A stretch of 64,000 nucleotides of DNA, taken from NCBI GenBank assembly GCA_021186555.1, contig JAJKFL010000003.1, positions 39,217,908 through 39,281,907 of the forward strand, read 5' to 3'. This document shows, in pieces, positions 35,426 to 46,884 of this stretch. Both the position numbers and the translations under genes were made by a program. Source of the stretch: Reticulitermes speratus. Taxonomy: Eukaryota; Arthropoda; Insecta; Blattodea; Rhinotermitidae. The first letter of the stretch is position 1; each line of letters opens with the position of its first letter. The notes beneath the pieces were generated by a model. It made no database searches. It had not been told where the DNA came from and was given only the letters and a program-made list of their open reading frames with translations.

Positions 35426-37439
35426 TTGTTTTACTGACAATACAATTGTACACATTAAATAGGAATGTTATACTTGTAAGAACATTTGGGGCTAACGGTC
35501 ACTGCCTGCGAAACAGCGACTATCGCCAGGTCAAAGAAGAGGCAAAAGACTTCTGTCAAAAGAATGCTTGTCTAGCCTCATGTATTTCGTAGTAATCAGA
35601 TTCGTTCTCTGGAATAAAATTTTGTGTTTCACTATTTTACATTTCTGAGTACGCGATAAGCTCTGTTCCTGGTACAGCTTATAAAACCTCTGCGAGTTGA
35701 TTAATTAATCATTACAATCACAAATATAACACCAATAATATCTAAACCTATAACCATAAATTTGGTACGGAAGTTATTAATTTTAGTCTGCCTGCGGATA
35801 TATGTTGAGCCTATGCTTTAAATTACACGTGAGTCTTAATTAACGGTTTATATAACGCTGATTATGATTTGACTGTGTGTATGAATAATGGAATAAATCG
35901 GATAAAATTTGGGTAATGAAAATGTTGTGTGTGTTTAAGCAGAAACTCTTTATCGAATAATTCTCAAAGCTTTTCATTTTGTCCTGTCAGTATGTTTGTG
36001 TTTTGATAAACCATTGACACAAAACCCGTAATTTTTAATTGATTAACATATGCTTTGATTCAAAGCACCCAAGTTTAATACGTTTCTTATCGAAACGAAC
36101 ACAATTTTGTATTTGTCGCTCCAAGGCCTTCACGAAAGAATGAACTAGTTAATTTCTTGTTTTCATCGGTTTTTTAATTACGGTCACTTACTCTCATGTT
36201 GCTACGCTTGACGAAACATTGCGTGGACTTCAGTTTGACAGAATTGGATATGAAGGTGGAGTTCTATCTGCAGAATAATGTGTCTTAATTCTAAAAATGT
36301 TTCTAATATTAAATTACCTCACAAAATTTCAGTTATTGTGTTGTTTCTTAAAACGTTGTGTAATACGTTTAGCACAGACATTTGAACCGTGTTCTGTGTT
36401 GGGTAATATCAAGGGAATTTCGGACATAAATGAAAATTAATAAATTATAAAAATATGACGGGTGAGAAGGAAGCGTACTGGAGAGGCACAAAGAACTCTC
36501 TTCCTGTGTGTCTCAAGAGTTTGGCATTAGTATTGGGACACATGACGTTCTCACACAAAATTTAAAGATAATTCCGTTTGCAGTACATATTGATTAAGGA
36601 CTGAATGAGTATGACAGAGATGGCAAACCTTTTTTGAGACTGGGTGCCATAAGGGCTGAACAGATGGCCAGATGACTTGCTAGAGAAGGGTACCAAAAAA
36701 TGGCGAAAAGATGAATTTCATGCCACGTAGTGTATATGTGTATAACACTCATCTCTTTTCCTCTCTTTCAGTCCACCGTACTTTCAATTTGTGTTTTTTC
36801 ATCCTGCCACAAACATGTAATTGTAGTTCTCAACGCCTCTTACTTCTGCATCTCATCTTTTCCTTTTCTTAATTATTATCTTTCCTGTATCTCTTATTTC
36901 TTTTCTTTCCTGCATCTTTACATTTAAATATGTTTCTTCCAATTCCTTTTAAACCTATTCTTAATCCAGTAATCTTAGTTCTTTTTTGGAATCACTTAAC
37001 TTTAATACCATTTTTGGTTTCTCTACACTAGTACTGTGGGTCACGAAGGCTCGATATGAGACTAATAGGAGTAGACAACACAACAAGCAATGTGCGTATA
37101 ACGTACAATTAATGCGCTCTCACGTAACCATTTTTGCCATGGAAAAACAGTAAATATTAAATATTATGTGTCTGTATTCCTGCCTCAGTTATCCGGCACG
37201 CAAATCCCATCTTTTCTGCGCCGTATTATATTGTCATCTGTGGCCTGTCTGGCTGTTCCATATTTTTCCACAGTATCTCATAAGCGGCACGATTTTCGGA
37301 AAAAAGTTTATTGAACATAAAATATATGTTTTGACTTTCTGTACACCTTTGTCTGATACATTTCGTATTCAGTGAGATATTATAATAAATATACGTAGGC
37401 CTTCACGTAAAGTACCCGTTATTCTTATCAGATATTAAT
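35426..37439. other. Intergenic DNA, no supported gene
   Basis: AT-rich. The Phe/Ser/Ile-rich open frames at 36730-36927 and 37166-37375 look like translation of T-rich DNA, not genes. Confidence 0.5.
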
Positions 37440-37600
37440 GAAACTTGAATTTTCTCGGCGGATTTTCGAAAAAATCCTCAAATTTAATGACAATCCGTCC
37501 AGCAGGAGTCGATTTCTTCCATGCGGAAAGATGGACGGACAGACATGACGAAGCTAATAGTCACTTTTTTGCAGTTTTGCGAAAAGCAACTAAAATGAAT
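37440..37600 (+). repeat. Second copy of the dispersed repeat seen at 7604
   Basis: AAATTTAATGACAATCCGTC, CCAGCAGGAGTCGA, GATGGACGGACAGACATGAC and GAAGCTAATAGTCACTTTT align in order with 7636-7770, but here the ACGG/ACAG tract is only about 15 bases. Confidence 0.65.
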
Positions 37601-37900
37601 ATACGAATAAAATTTTTGTGGTATCTCCCGTGGAAGAAGCTTGTCTAAGGATCCTGCCCATTTATGGACATCAGTAGTTTTCGACCTTCGGATTCTGATA
37701 CAAGAAGTTTAGATTTCGCCTCAGCATCTTGTGGGTTAATTCTGACTTTCCATCTCTGTAATTCTTCTGCCTCTGCTACAGTTCTACCTTCCCATATGAG
37801 TATTTGCCCTTTTTCACTTTCTGTCTCATTTCATTACATCTATTTTCCTCGAACTGCTCACTGTTTATTTCAAACCTTAATAATTCTCCTTGTGCCATGG

Positions 37901-38090
37901 CTGATTTGGATAGTCGCTCGCGTCTCACCAAGGAGGCCCGGAATGCATCCCAGGCCAGTCCATGTGGGATTTACGGTGGACAAAGTGACGCTTGGACTGG
38001 TCTCTGAGTACTTCAATTTTCCACTCCCAGTATCATTCCAGTATCATTCCACCAATGCTCTATTCCCATATTTTATTATCTACTACCGAC
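37901..38090 (+). mobile_element. tRNA-derived SINE, family D
   Basis: GGATAGTCGCTCGCGTC and GGAGGCCCGGAATGCATCCC (worn box B) form a tRNA-like head. It is followed by CCATGTGGGATTTACGGTGG, ACAAAGTGACGCTTGG and a CATTCCAGTATCATTCCACC tail, an arrangement I recognise from blattodean SINEs. The longer open frame across it (37664-38128) is not a gene. Target-site duplication not identified. Confidence 0.65.
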
Positions 38091-39097
38091 GCTATATAAC
38101 CTTAACAATTGACAGCGGTGTTAAATAAAACCCTTCTCTGTTGTATCTTCTGTCCTTCCATTTAGCCCTGTCTATACACAAGCCTCTGATTCCCTCATTC
38201 TGTCTCTCGTCCCCATAACCTGGCAGACATTAATGTTACCGGATACTGTTAGTACTGTAGTCTAGTGTTACAAACAAACCGTCGACACAAAACGCTATGT
38301 TCAGAGTGCGTTGCAAATGTATCCACTTACTACACCCAAGCTGAAAAGCCACCGTTTTATTTAATGATATTATGTTACGTTTATGTTGAAGTTATCTTGT
38401 GGTAATATCACGCTCACGTTGTTGAAGTTACGCTAATGGTGTGTTACCTTTATGTCAGTGCTTTATTTTGTACATTTACCCACAGTGATTAAAATATTTA
38501 AATTTTAGGATGTTTTTTGTTATGTTCTAAAGAATTACATAAAGCACTTATAAAACAAGTGTACAGGTATCGGTTGGAACTCCAAAGCACCACTTTCCAC
38601 TTTCCGTACCGCGTTAAACTGCCCTTCCTTTGTAGCAGGATTAAATTGACAGTGAAAATTTTTGATAGAATTCTGTTTAATTGGAAACGTATAAGATTTT
38701 TATGAGTTTTGTCAATTAACTTCCTATTCCATAACAACTTATCTCATTCTTGCAATCATATAACTCCTTCCTACGGGTCTTATAATTTGTGTTTCAGTAT
38801 ATTATTATGTTCGAAATGGATTAAAATTTGCCCCTTTCAATGGCAGTTTCCTGTGTCTAATGTTGCAACGATTGAAATCTGTTACTGACTGTACTGAAAT
38901 GCGCTGCTTGCACGTATCTGAGCGGTTGTACTAACTGGTTTGTGATGATTGCGATGTGTATGTAAGAGATATACAAAGTTGCCACAGAACAAATTCACAC
39001 TTACGAAACTTTACAGAAAAAAAATCAGCGTACCTGTTTGTTCTGAATTTGGCGAAGACAGGGACAGTAACGGCCGTGCAAATTGCATTTCGCACTA
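38091..39097. other. Intergenic DNA, no supported gene
   Basis: AT-rich. Opposing open frames at 38498-38737 are shadows of each other and have no motif. Confidence 0.5.
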
Positions 39098-39105
39098 GAT
39101 TTCAC

Positions 39106-39309
39106 CACCCATCCAGACTGGCCCTGGGGCCTACCCAGCCTCCTGTACAATGGGTACCGGGTCGTTCCCGGGGGTAAAGCGGTCGGGGTTTGGAGTTGAC
39201 CACCACCCCCATCTAGCGCCGAGGTTAAGGAAAGAGTAGAGCTATACCTCTACTCCCCCTCTGGGCCTTCATGGATCTGTTCTAGGGTGAACTTTACTTT
39301 ACTTTACTC
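39106..39309 (+). mobile_element. Family A SINE, 5'-truncated
   Basis: Starts inside the body (CACCCATCCAGACTGGCC, CCTACCCAGCCTCCTGTAC) and runs through TTCCCGGGGGTAAAGCGG and CCCCCATCTAGCGCCGAGG to a (ACTTT)n tail at about 39288-39308. The tRNA-like head is missing. GATTTCAC at 39098-39105 and 39310-39317 is a plausible 8-bp target-site duplication, which would mean the truncation happened at insertion. Confidence 0.8.
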
Positions 39310-39764
39310 GATTTCACACGAAACCACGCAGGCGCGTTTCTTTTTGCGGGCTGGTTTGGAAGCAAGCCCGAACAAGTTCCACCTGTGCATCAGACACAGT
39401 AGATAAACCGGGCTTTTGACTTTGGAAATGCACTCTTTTTTGTTCCTATGTCTTGCACTAGGCTCTAGATACTCATCTTGGTGGATCCATGTTAAATCGT
39501 GTTCGTAATGTACGTTACACAGCTGAATCTTTCTTCGGCAAATGCGGAACAAACTACGTCTTTTGTGATGGGGTAGCCATTTTTTAAAACTAGTGACATC
39601 TCTCGGCAGCGGTCTGCAATCACAATCACGCGGATAATTTAAAACAAAACTTTCAGATTTCTGCATCAAATGTTGTGGGAGTGCAGCACTCAGTATGCCG
39701 CATTTTGTTGTGTATCTTTTTGAAAGTGTAAAGTTCTTTTGTAGCCACACTGCACATGTATCTT

Positions 39765-40026
39765 TGTTTTTTCCAATGGCTCGACAGCCCCTTGGGGGCC
39801 TAGGCCGCCTCATTTTTCGAGGCTTCACGATCACTCTTTTTAGACACACCACATTCGTTAGGACTTCTCTGGACGAGGGACCAGCTCGTCGCAGAGACCT
39901 CTACCTGACAACACACAACACTCACAAGAGACAACATCCATGCCGCCGGTGGGATTTGAACCCACAATCCTAGTAAGCGAGCGGCCGCAGACCCACGCCT
40001 TAGACCGCACGACCACTGGGATCGGC
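39765..40026 (-). mobile_element. Family B SINE, full length with 13-bp target-site duplication
   Basis: On the minus strand the head reads CCAGTGGTCGTGCGGTCTAA (box A, tRNA-Leu/Ser-like) and GTGGGTTCAAATCCCACC (box B). The body follows, ending in CCTCGAAAAATGAGGCGGCC and AAGGGGCTGTCGAGCCATTG. GCACATGTATCTT flanks it on both sides (39752-39764 and 40027-40039), giving exact limits of 262 bp. The 182-codon minus-strand open frame that overlaps its left end is not a gene. Confidence 0.93.
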
Positions 40027-40185
40027 GCACATGTATCTTAGTTGTGCCAAAATACTCGCTTTTCTTTTACAAATTACAACAGAAGGAAATATTAATTCAA
40101 TAAATTAGGTAGATCTTTGTGTTAAAGCATCAAGCCCTAAGGGTAACGTGTGGAAGTCCTGGTATATTATGGTGCATGTGACTAC

Positions 40186-40426
40186 ACGCTTCGGTCAAAT
40201 TTGGAATATGAAACCTGCACATAATGCTGATGGGCGTGTGTGAATTTCGCGAAAATTGGCTCAGAGAAGTCCGTCCTTTTCTTGTAGGCGTAAATGAAAT
40301 TACATTTTCGCCTGTACCTTGAAATACTGTGACATTTTGAAAGTACGGTACGCTTCGATAAAATTTGTGCACTACGTAACGGGGAACACCTTGTGCTCCC
40401 TTGTTATAATCTGCTACCCCCAGCAC
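40186..40426 (-). repeat. Dispersed repeat related to the array at 46885-47450
   Basis: The plus strand has TCAAATTTGGAATATGAAAC and AGGCGTAAATGAAATTACAT, matching GGCGTAAATGAAGTTATATT at 47420. Translations on the minus strand share GT(G/R)(E/V)N(V)I(T)SFTP with the repeat at 47400-47460. No intact frame exists. Confidence 0.5.
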
Positions 40427-41225
40427 ATAAGCTATGTATCAGTGCAGGCTTGTGTATTATAAAGTATAGGAAGATGCAGATGTTACTAAATTATGTGCAA
40501 TAGACCCTAATGATAAATGCAGTGCCCTTAAATGCTTAAAGACTGAGATAAATCTAAACTACATTAAAAATTTAGTTTGTACCGCACCGTGAGTACACTT
40601 CACTGACGTCATGAAACCAGTAAGTTCGTGCTGTATAGGGAAACAATTCCTGTTTTGAGAACTGTACGAAACACGAGGCTTTGGGGGTTAATAGGGAGCG
40701 AGGTTGACCAGAAATTAAACGCTTACATGCGCTCGCCACTACAATGAAAACTGGACAACTTAACAAACGTGTACGTTTTTATGAGACACTGTTCTTATGG
40801 ACATGAAAACAGTGAAAAAATCTTAGGTCATATCTTGCAAATTTAACGTACTGGCGGATATTATGCACTAAATTGCGTAGGTGCTGATTTTGTACATAAC
40901 GTATATGTGCATATAAGCATCCTTATAAATACATGTGTATATATGTACACTCATGCAGAGGCCTACATAGGCAGTACGTGCATAGTTGACATACATGTAA
41001 GCCTGTATACATACGTACTTATGTACATATTTTATTTGAGTGAGAAATACTAATAAGTCAACAAATACAAATCTAAATGTTATGTCTCCACTCTACACGT
41101 CTTTTCAACAGAAAGCTTTAAAATGTCTTCCTGCGACATGTATAAAATTTTAAGTATTCACGAGCAAGAAGATTGACGTTGTGGTTTTCTGGACTGTAAT
41201 TCCGTACAGTCTGGTATGTTAATAC
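40427..41225. other. Intergenic DNA, no supported gene
   Basis: AT-rich, with a loosely repetitive ACATATGT/TACATA-rich patch near 40895-41030. No coding motif found. Confidence 0.45.
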
Positions 41226-41226
41226 T

Positions 41227-41261
41227 GACGTTTCTGAGGAACATACTTCCTGCGTCTTCAG
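41227..41261 (-). ncRNA. Hammerhead-like core interrupted by a SINE insertion
   Basis: On the minus strand, CTGAAGA (41261-41255) fits the CUGANGA core. AGGAA and TTCCT then form helix II with a GTATG loop, followed by CA and GAAAC (41234-41230) and GTC. The family A SINE adjoining it begins right at the CTGAAGA, and TCTTCAG recurs on its far side (41541-41547). The ribozyme-like sequence was therefore split by the SINE at that point. Activity has not been shown. Confidence 0.4.
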
Positions 41262-41540
41262 CGTAAAGGTAAAGGCTGTCCTATTACATGCCAGGGAGGC
41301 ACAGACGGGAGGTAGAAGTATAGCTTTACGTATATTCGACCCCGGCGCTAGAAAGGGTGGATGGTCAACGCCACGCCCCAGCCGCTTTATCCCCGGGAAA
41401 GATACCCGTTACCAATTTTACAGGAGGCTGGTTGAGCCTTGCAGCCGGTTTGGATGGGTCCGAAAAATCTCGCCACCACCGGCGTTCGAATCCCTGTGGG
41501 GGCGAGTGGCTATACCGACTACTCTATTCCGGCTGCCATA
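41262..41540 (-). mobile_element. Family A SINE, near full length
   Basis: The plus strand carries the complement of the tail (GTAAAGGTAAAGGC), the body (CGGCGCTAGAAAGGGTGG, CCCCGGGAAAGATACCC, ACAGGAGGCTGGTTGAGCC) and the tRNA-like head (CGGCGTTCGAATCCCTG, CTATACCGACTACTC). TCTTCAG at 41255-41261 and 41541-41547 is a likely 7-bp target-site duplication. Confidence 0.85.
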
Positions 41541-41547
41541 TCTTCAG

Positions 41548-42490
41548 GGTTACCCTGAATCTTTGTGTTTTCTGAAGACAAAGGCGGTATTTTCCTTCTC
41601 AATATTGTTACAGGGTGCCGTATCGTGGAAAAAAATGATATGGTGTTTCTTTCTGCAATTCCATGCGTTAACTAGATGTTGAACCTCTCTGTACGTGGGG
41701 GAAACGTAACTTTCAATCGCCGTTGCAACGCATTTGCTGTACATTTCAACACACATTGATGCTTTATTTGACACTGCTCAGATCGCAAGGTGATTTAGTG
41801 GTGTATATGATTACTGCACTTTCCGCCTGCAGTGAGACACATTCCTATTCATATCCTTCGTTTGTGTCATATTCACTGTCTGGTTTCAAACGCAAAACTT
41901 GGCCCCCACACTAGTAGTCTAAAATCAGTGAAACAGTGAGACAAAAAGCAAGGGCAAAGGCTAGACGTGCATAGAGAATGAAAATGACATATAGACTGCT
42001 GCATGAACAGGCGTTCAAAGACATAGACGTGTAGATAGATAGACGGACATAGAATATAGCAACCCTCGCATTCCATTTGCCAACGCTTCAGGATCTGCCA
42101 CACTAAGAGGGCTGGAGGGCGAGAGGGCGTTTTAATTAATGTAATGGAGAAGACTACGTGATTAGCGTGGTAACCAGACACGTAGGGTTCGAAAAGAAGG
42201 GGTAAGTTGGGGTTGAACATACCTATACAGATAAAATGTGTAGCTGCGATAAAATTGAAGAATGGAATTTCGATAGTTTGAGTGCCTGTCAGTACAGAAA
42301 TGGAGTTACGAGTCCCATTAAGGGTTGAAAGTTTTTTCTTTGTCAGGGGAAGACAATATGGTTAAAGGTGTTAAAGAATGTGCAGTTTGTAACGTTACAT
42401 TGTCTAGTGAGCGGAAGCGTATAGATTTATGCATGTCACAGTTTAGTACTGATGTGGCTGTGCTTACCGTATAGCATAGCGTAAACAGCA
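41548..42490. other. Intergenic DNA, no supported gene
   Basis: A minus-strand open frame of 115 codons (41873-42220) has no recognisable domain. No repeat of note was seen. Confidence 0.45.
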
Positions 42491-43070
42491 TGTACACGTG
42501 AAATTAAATCCAGGATTGCCATGGCAAAAGCAACATTCGAGAAGAAGAAGACTCTTTTCACCAGAAAACTGAAATAATTTTAAGGAAGAAACTAGTAAAG
42601 TGCTACATTTGGAGCATACACAGTAGCTTTGTATGGTGCTGAAACGTGGACACTTCGGAAAGTATATCACAAATGCCTGGAAAGTTTTGACATGTGGTGC
42701 CGGAGAAGGATGGAGAAGATCAGTTGGACCGATCGTGTGAGAAATAAAGTGTTACATACGAGTAGTATCAAGGAAGACAGGAATATGCTACATACAATAC
42801 AAAGATGGAAGGCTGAATGGATTGGTCATATCATGCGTAGGAACTGCCTTCTAAAACACGTTATTGAAGGAAAAATGGAAGGAAAGATAGAAGTGATGGG
42901 AAGACGAGAAAGAAGTCGTAAGCAGCTACTGGATGATCTTAACGAAAAAAAAGGATACTGGAAATTGAAAGAGGGAGCACTAAATCGCACTCTGTGGAGA
43001 TTTAGCTTTGGAAGATGCTATGGACCTGTCGTAAGAATTCAGAATGCATGAATGAGTGAATGAATGAATG
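42491..43070 (+). mobile_element. 5'-truncated, older RTE-type copy
   Basis: Homology to the master begins at TGTACACGTGAAATTAAATC and includes the IAMAKA..NKKK..LFTSKLE region with a frame break (GAAATAATTTTAAGG) and a small insertion near 42620. The last 139 codons (42629-43048) stay open but differ from the master at many positions. A tail of GAAT units with one GAGT variant ends it near 43070. It is the most diverged of the four truncated copies. No catalytic RT motif is included. Confidence 0.92.
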
Positions 43071-43953
43071 TATGGATATAATCGCATATATTTTCCAGAA
43101 ATGTAGAAGTAATATTAATAAATCTAGTGACATTTGATGCAACAGTGATGCCACCAGTTAAAAGGTGGCCTTTGTGCGTTCATACACATTGTAAAGATTC
43201 AAGTCTCCTGAGCTATACTTCATATCGCCTGGTAAATGATTACTGACTTTTCGAAGGAGAATTGTGCCTCAGTCTTCAGGGTCAAATAGCCATCTTTATT
43301 AGCACCGCTGTGAGAACCACATATGTCGCATTACACATGTCATGTCTATCTGCCAGTTGTTCCTTCATCTGACCGTGACTGTCGGGGTCATTCTATCAAT
43401 CAGTCGCGTCAGTCTGTGCCTTTGGGTCGGAACTTGCAGCTAATGAACACATTGTTCATATCTGAATACATTTCATAGACCTATTTTCACTTAAAATGGT
43501 CAAATCTAACTTGGCAATGCTGCCAGCCAATTAGGATTAAAACATCCGGCTTATATGCTTCAGTCAAACAAGATCTATGTTAGCCGTACTCACTAACTTT
43601 GTTTATTTTTGTAACAGAGCTGTGCTAATTTCTGAATTTACTGGGCGTTGTACAGGTTTCAGTACTATCAGCAGACATAGGATACGTCGTATTACACACG
43701 TGTTTTACGTGAGTGTTTCTTCGTATTATAAACCCGTCCAGAGTCCTTACACGAAGTTACATATTTAAGCCTATAAACACGAATATTTCCTTACCTTCTT
43801 TTTGTATGTCACATTTCAGTGGTGTACCTTTGCATCAAGCATTTATAATGCAACATTTTTTCATGCGAGGAGGCTTTTAGGGGGATCTAAGCATACTTTT
43901 CGGCACAGATTAGGTTAATGGCAAAAAGAGGGCCAACAACATTTTTAAACCGC
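43071..43953. other. Intergenic DNA, no supported gene
   Basis: No open frame above 63 codons and no recognised repeat. Confidence 0.5.
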
Positions 43954-43961
43954 ATTTCTAT

Positions 43962-44490
43962 GGCAAAAGCAGCATTCAACAAGAGGAAGACTCTTTTCAC
44001 CAGCAAACTGGACATAAATTTTTAAGGAAGAAACTAGTAAAGTGCTACATTTGGAGCATAGCTTTGTATGGTGCTGAAACGTGGACTCTTCGGAAAGTAG
44101 ATCAGAAATACCTGGAAACTTTTGAAATGTGGTGCTGGAGAAGAATGGAGATCAGTTGGACCGATCGTGCGAGAAATGAAGTATTACACAGAGTCAAGGA
44201 GGAGAGGAATATCCTACATACAATAAAGAGAAGAAAGGCTAACTGGATTGGTCACACCTTGCGTAGAAACTGCCTTCTGAAACACGTGATTGAAGGAAAG
44301 TTAGAAGGAAAAATAGAAATGACGGGAAGACGAGGAAGAATGCGTAAGCAGCTAGTGGATGACCTTAAGGAACAGAGAAGATACTGGAAATTGAAAGAGG
44401 AAGCACTAGATCGCACCCTATGGAGAACTCGCTTTGGAAGAGGCTACAGGACCTGTCGTAAGACAGACTACAGAACGAATGAATGAATGA
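43962..44490 (+). mobile_element. 5'-truncated RTE-type copy with 8-bp target-site duplication
   Basis: Begins within the AMAKAAFNK codons and ends in a GAAT-unit tail. An extra T near 44026 shifts the frame upstream. Two single codons are lost in the KISWTD..RNEEV region, and an insertion near 44447 changes the last dozen residues. ATTTCTAT at 43954-43961 and 44491-44498 flanks it exactly. The open frame 44064-44483 is a remnant, not a functional protein. Confidence 0.93.
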
Positions 44491-45035
44491 ATTTCTATTA
44501 AAATCCAGGTTTGAGTATCGGTTTTCAATTTTGTAGCGCATTGTATACCGCTTGGTTTATGCAACTTCGCATTACAGCCTTGTGGATGCATTTACGTCTA
44601 GCTAGCAGATACTTTTAATCTATTAACGAATGAGTTATATATTACAGGAAAGGTAAGATTTATATCAGAAACAGTCAGTTTATTATCTTCTGGTACAGGA
44701 AATTAACTACTTAACAGCCATGAAAGTGGATATTCGACTCCCTGTAGTTGGCGTCACGGAAAGTAGTATCCTTAAGACACATTAAATTGGTGTTGGTGTT
44801 ATTTATTTGAAATTTTTGTAACCCTTTGAGATGTTGCAACTCACAAATTAGTAAATCCTGAAAGAAAAACTTGAGCTTACACTCATTTATAGTAGTACGC
44901 TTCGTTGGAGAACTCTACTTAAGCATTGAAACAGAGTTCAGAAATGCAGATTTATTTATAGATGGTAAACAGAATGGCGTTATACTTAATATTATACATA
45001 TTCCGTGCAGTTGTTATGCATATGTGTTTGTTTAT

Positions 45036-45361
45036 ACCAACTACTGCACACCAATTACATATGTTTATTCTATATACTCCTACATATTTCGGCTGACATT
45101 CTCACGTGACAGATGTTTGGAAACAGAGTTACATACATGTTTTATATCCAAATATTTTACGTAACAACACGACGAATTTTATTGGATTGTATAACTATGG
45201 CTGTAATATATATATATATATGTCTATGTTTTACATTCAATGACAAGCTGCATGCTGCGTAAGTCTATTGAAGGGGACTCCCTGTTTATGGCTGAGAATG
45301 TCAGCCGAAACGTGTAGAAGTATATATAATGAATACATGTAATTGGTGTGCAGTAGTTGGT
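45036..45361. repeat. Inverted pair of Penelope-like terminal fragments
   Basis: ACCAACTACTGCACACCAAT followed by TACAT (45036-45060) is perfectly complementary to 45337-45361 over 25 bp. Similarity continues inward: TTATTCTATATACTCCTACA and TTTCGGCTGACATTCTCA on the left against the complement of GAGAATGTCAGCCGAAACGT and GTAGAAGTATATATAATGAA on the right. Weaker similarity extends outward on both sides (AATGGCGTTATA near 44973, ACGGCGTTATA near 45380). The open frames 44871-45164 (plus) and 45224-45469 (minus) share a YTNYCTPIT segment only because of this inversion. Confidence 0.85.
45284..45316 (+). ncRNA. Hammerhead-like core, helix II plus GAAAC
   Basis: GGCTG (45290-45294) and CAGCC (45302-45306) pair across an AGAATGT loop and are followed by GAAAC (45307-45311) and GTGT. 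The upstream strand reads CTGTTTA instead of CUGANGA. The partner copy on the minus strand (about 45110-45081) keeps CAGCCGAAA but has lost the 5' half of helix II. These are likely relics of Penelope-like element ends. Confidence 0.4.
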
Positions 45362-45485
45362 ATAAATAAACTTATAGAACGGCGTTATATCCATGCTCAT
45401 TATAATTTGGCATTTGTATGCGTATGTATTCGTAATTTTCATGCCTGTTGCCTCAATGTTTGTTTCCAAATGAGAGGTTTATATA

Positions 45486-45670
45486 CAGTCGAACCCGGTT
45501 ATAACGACATCGGTTTATACGACACCTCGTCTATTGCATCAAATTTTCTGTGGTACCATTTAATTCGTCATTGTTAACCATGACATTATAGTCCTTGGTT
45601 ATAACGACACTCCTTTGTAACGACACAAGACAATCAGTCCCTTTCATGGCGTTATAACCGAGTTCGACTG
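45486..45670. mobile_element. 185-bp pogo/Tigger-like MITE
   Basis: The ends CAGTCGAACCCGGTTATAACG and its complement ending GAGTTCGACTG (45649-45670) match with one mismatch, and TA lies on both sides (45484-45485 and 45671-45672). Internal repeats of GTTATAACGACAC and TTGTAACGACAC point to subterminal motifs. It has no coding capacity. The CAGT..AACC..GTTATAACG form is typical of pogo-group termini. Confidence 0.88.
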
Positions 45671-45672
45671 TA

Positions 45673-46884
45673 TTTGTGTTGTAGTTTGGCACCACAATTA
45701 TTGACATTTTTTAACCCTTGTGGGCCCACATCAGAAGCTGTTCTTATCGAATAAGCGTTTTATTTGAAGGTGTGGAGACGGAGCAGAAAGCAAACTGCTA
45801 TTTTCTCTCCTGCTCTTTAATGTCTTAGCCACTTATTTGTTGTTTCTTATCGACATGAAAGCTGGAAGACTGAGAAAATTCATGAAATGTCTCATTTCAC
45901 TCGTCTGCAGTCGGGATACGAATTCTATGAATTGAAGTAACAATTTCACATTGTACTGATGTGCTAACCTCCTCACTGTGTTTTTAGCGTTTAACGAGAG
46001 AGCGAAAAATGATTTGCAGTACCTCTTGTAACAGCCCTTGCATTTCTTCTGAGTTTATAAATTTTTAATTAGATTTGAAGCCATTCGAACGGCGTAAGAA
46101 GACACGAATGCCTTGTCTGGAGTTCTTTTTCCGCACACCAGTGCAGGATCTGTAAATTTTAGTAATGCTGGGGTGAATGGGATGATCTTAGAATCGTACA
46201 CAGATGTACGTGTCTTGTGTGTGTGTGTGGGGGGGGGGGGGGGTAATATAGGAATCGGGAGTCATTGATCCGGGTAAAATACTTTATTGGCCATGTCGAC
46301 CGCAGGCAAGAGCCTGCTTTCGGTGCGTGAATCAAAACATATACTTTCAAAATCAAATCAGGTAGCGTAAATGCTAGAAGTCGTTGATCTATACAGTTTC
46401 CTGTATCACACAGAACCCTTTACAGTATTAATATCATTTAAAAAGCCAAGTAACTCAATGGCGTTGAGTCCTTTACAAGTTAAAAGGACTTCAGCAAGTC
46501 CAGAAATTCCCTCATTTTATATAACCTGAAAGTTTATTACCGAATTTACAAGAACTGTCCACCGATCCCTATCTTGACAGAGATGGATCCACTCCACGTC
46601 CGTCAATTCTATGACTTTAAGTTTCGCTATTCATCTCATATGCAGAACTAAATCTTCCAAACGGTCTATTTCCTTTAGTTTTTCTCACCAGCACTCTTTA
46701 CACATTTCTTTTGTCTTCCATGCGTGCCACATTCATATCACCAAGGTGAAAATTTTGCGTTTACTTTCTGAATACAAGCTATTCTTGTAAAATCTCCATG
46801 ATATATTTTTGTCGAATTAAAAAATAACGCCAGTTTGGAGAGCTTATCTGTTTGTCTGCCTGTGACATAGTACCATCGAATAAA
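45673..46884. other. Intergenic DNA with a GT/G run
   Basis: A (GT)n tract runs into a 15-base G run at 46229-46243. No gene or other repeat was recognised. Confidence 0.5.

Noticed and set aside
37664..38128. 154-codon plus-strand open frame
   Set aside because: Its second half is the family D SINE and its first half has no recognisable protein features.
39304..39852. 182-codon minus-strand open frame, the longest outside the RTE
   Set aside because: It runs into the family B SINE and across its target-site duplication, has no recognisable domain, and overlaps an open frame on the other strand.
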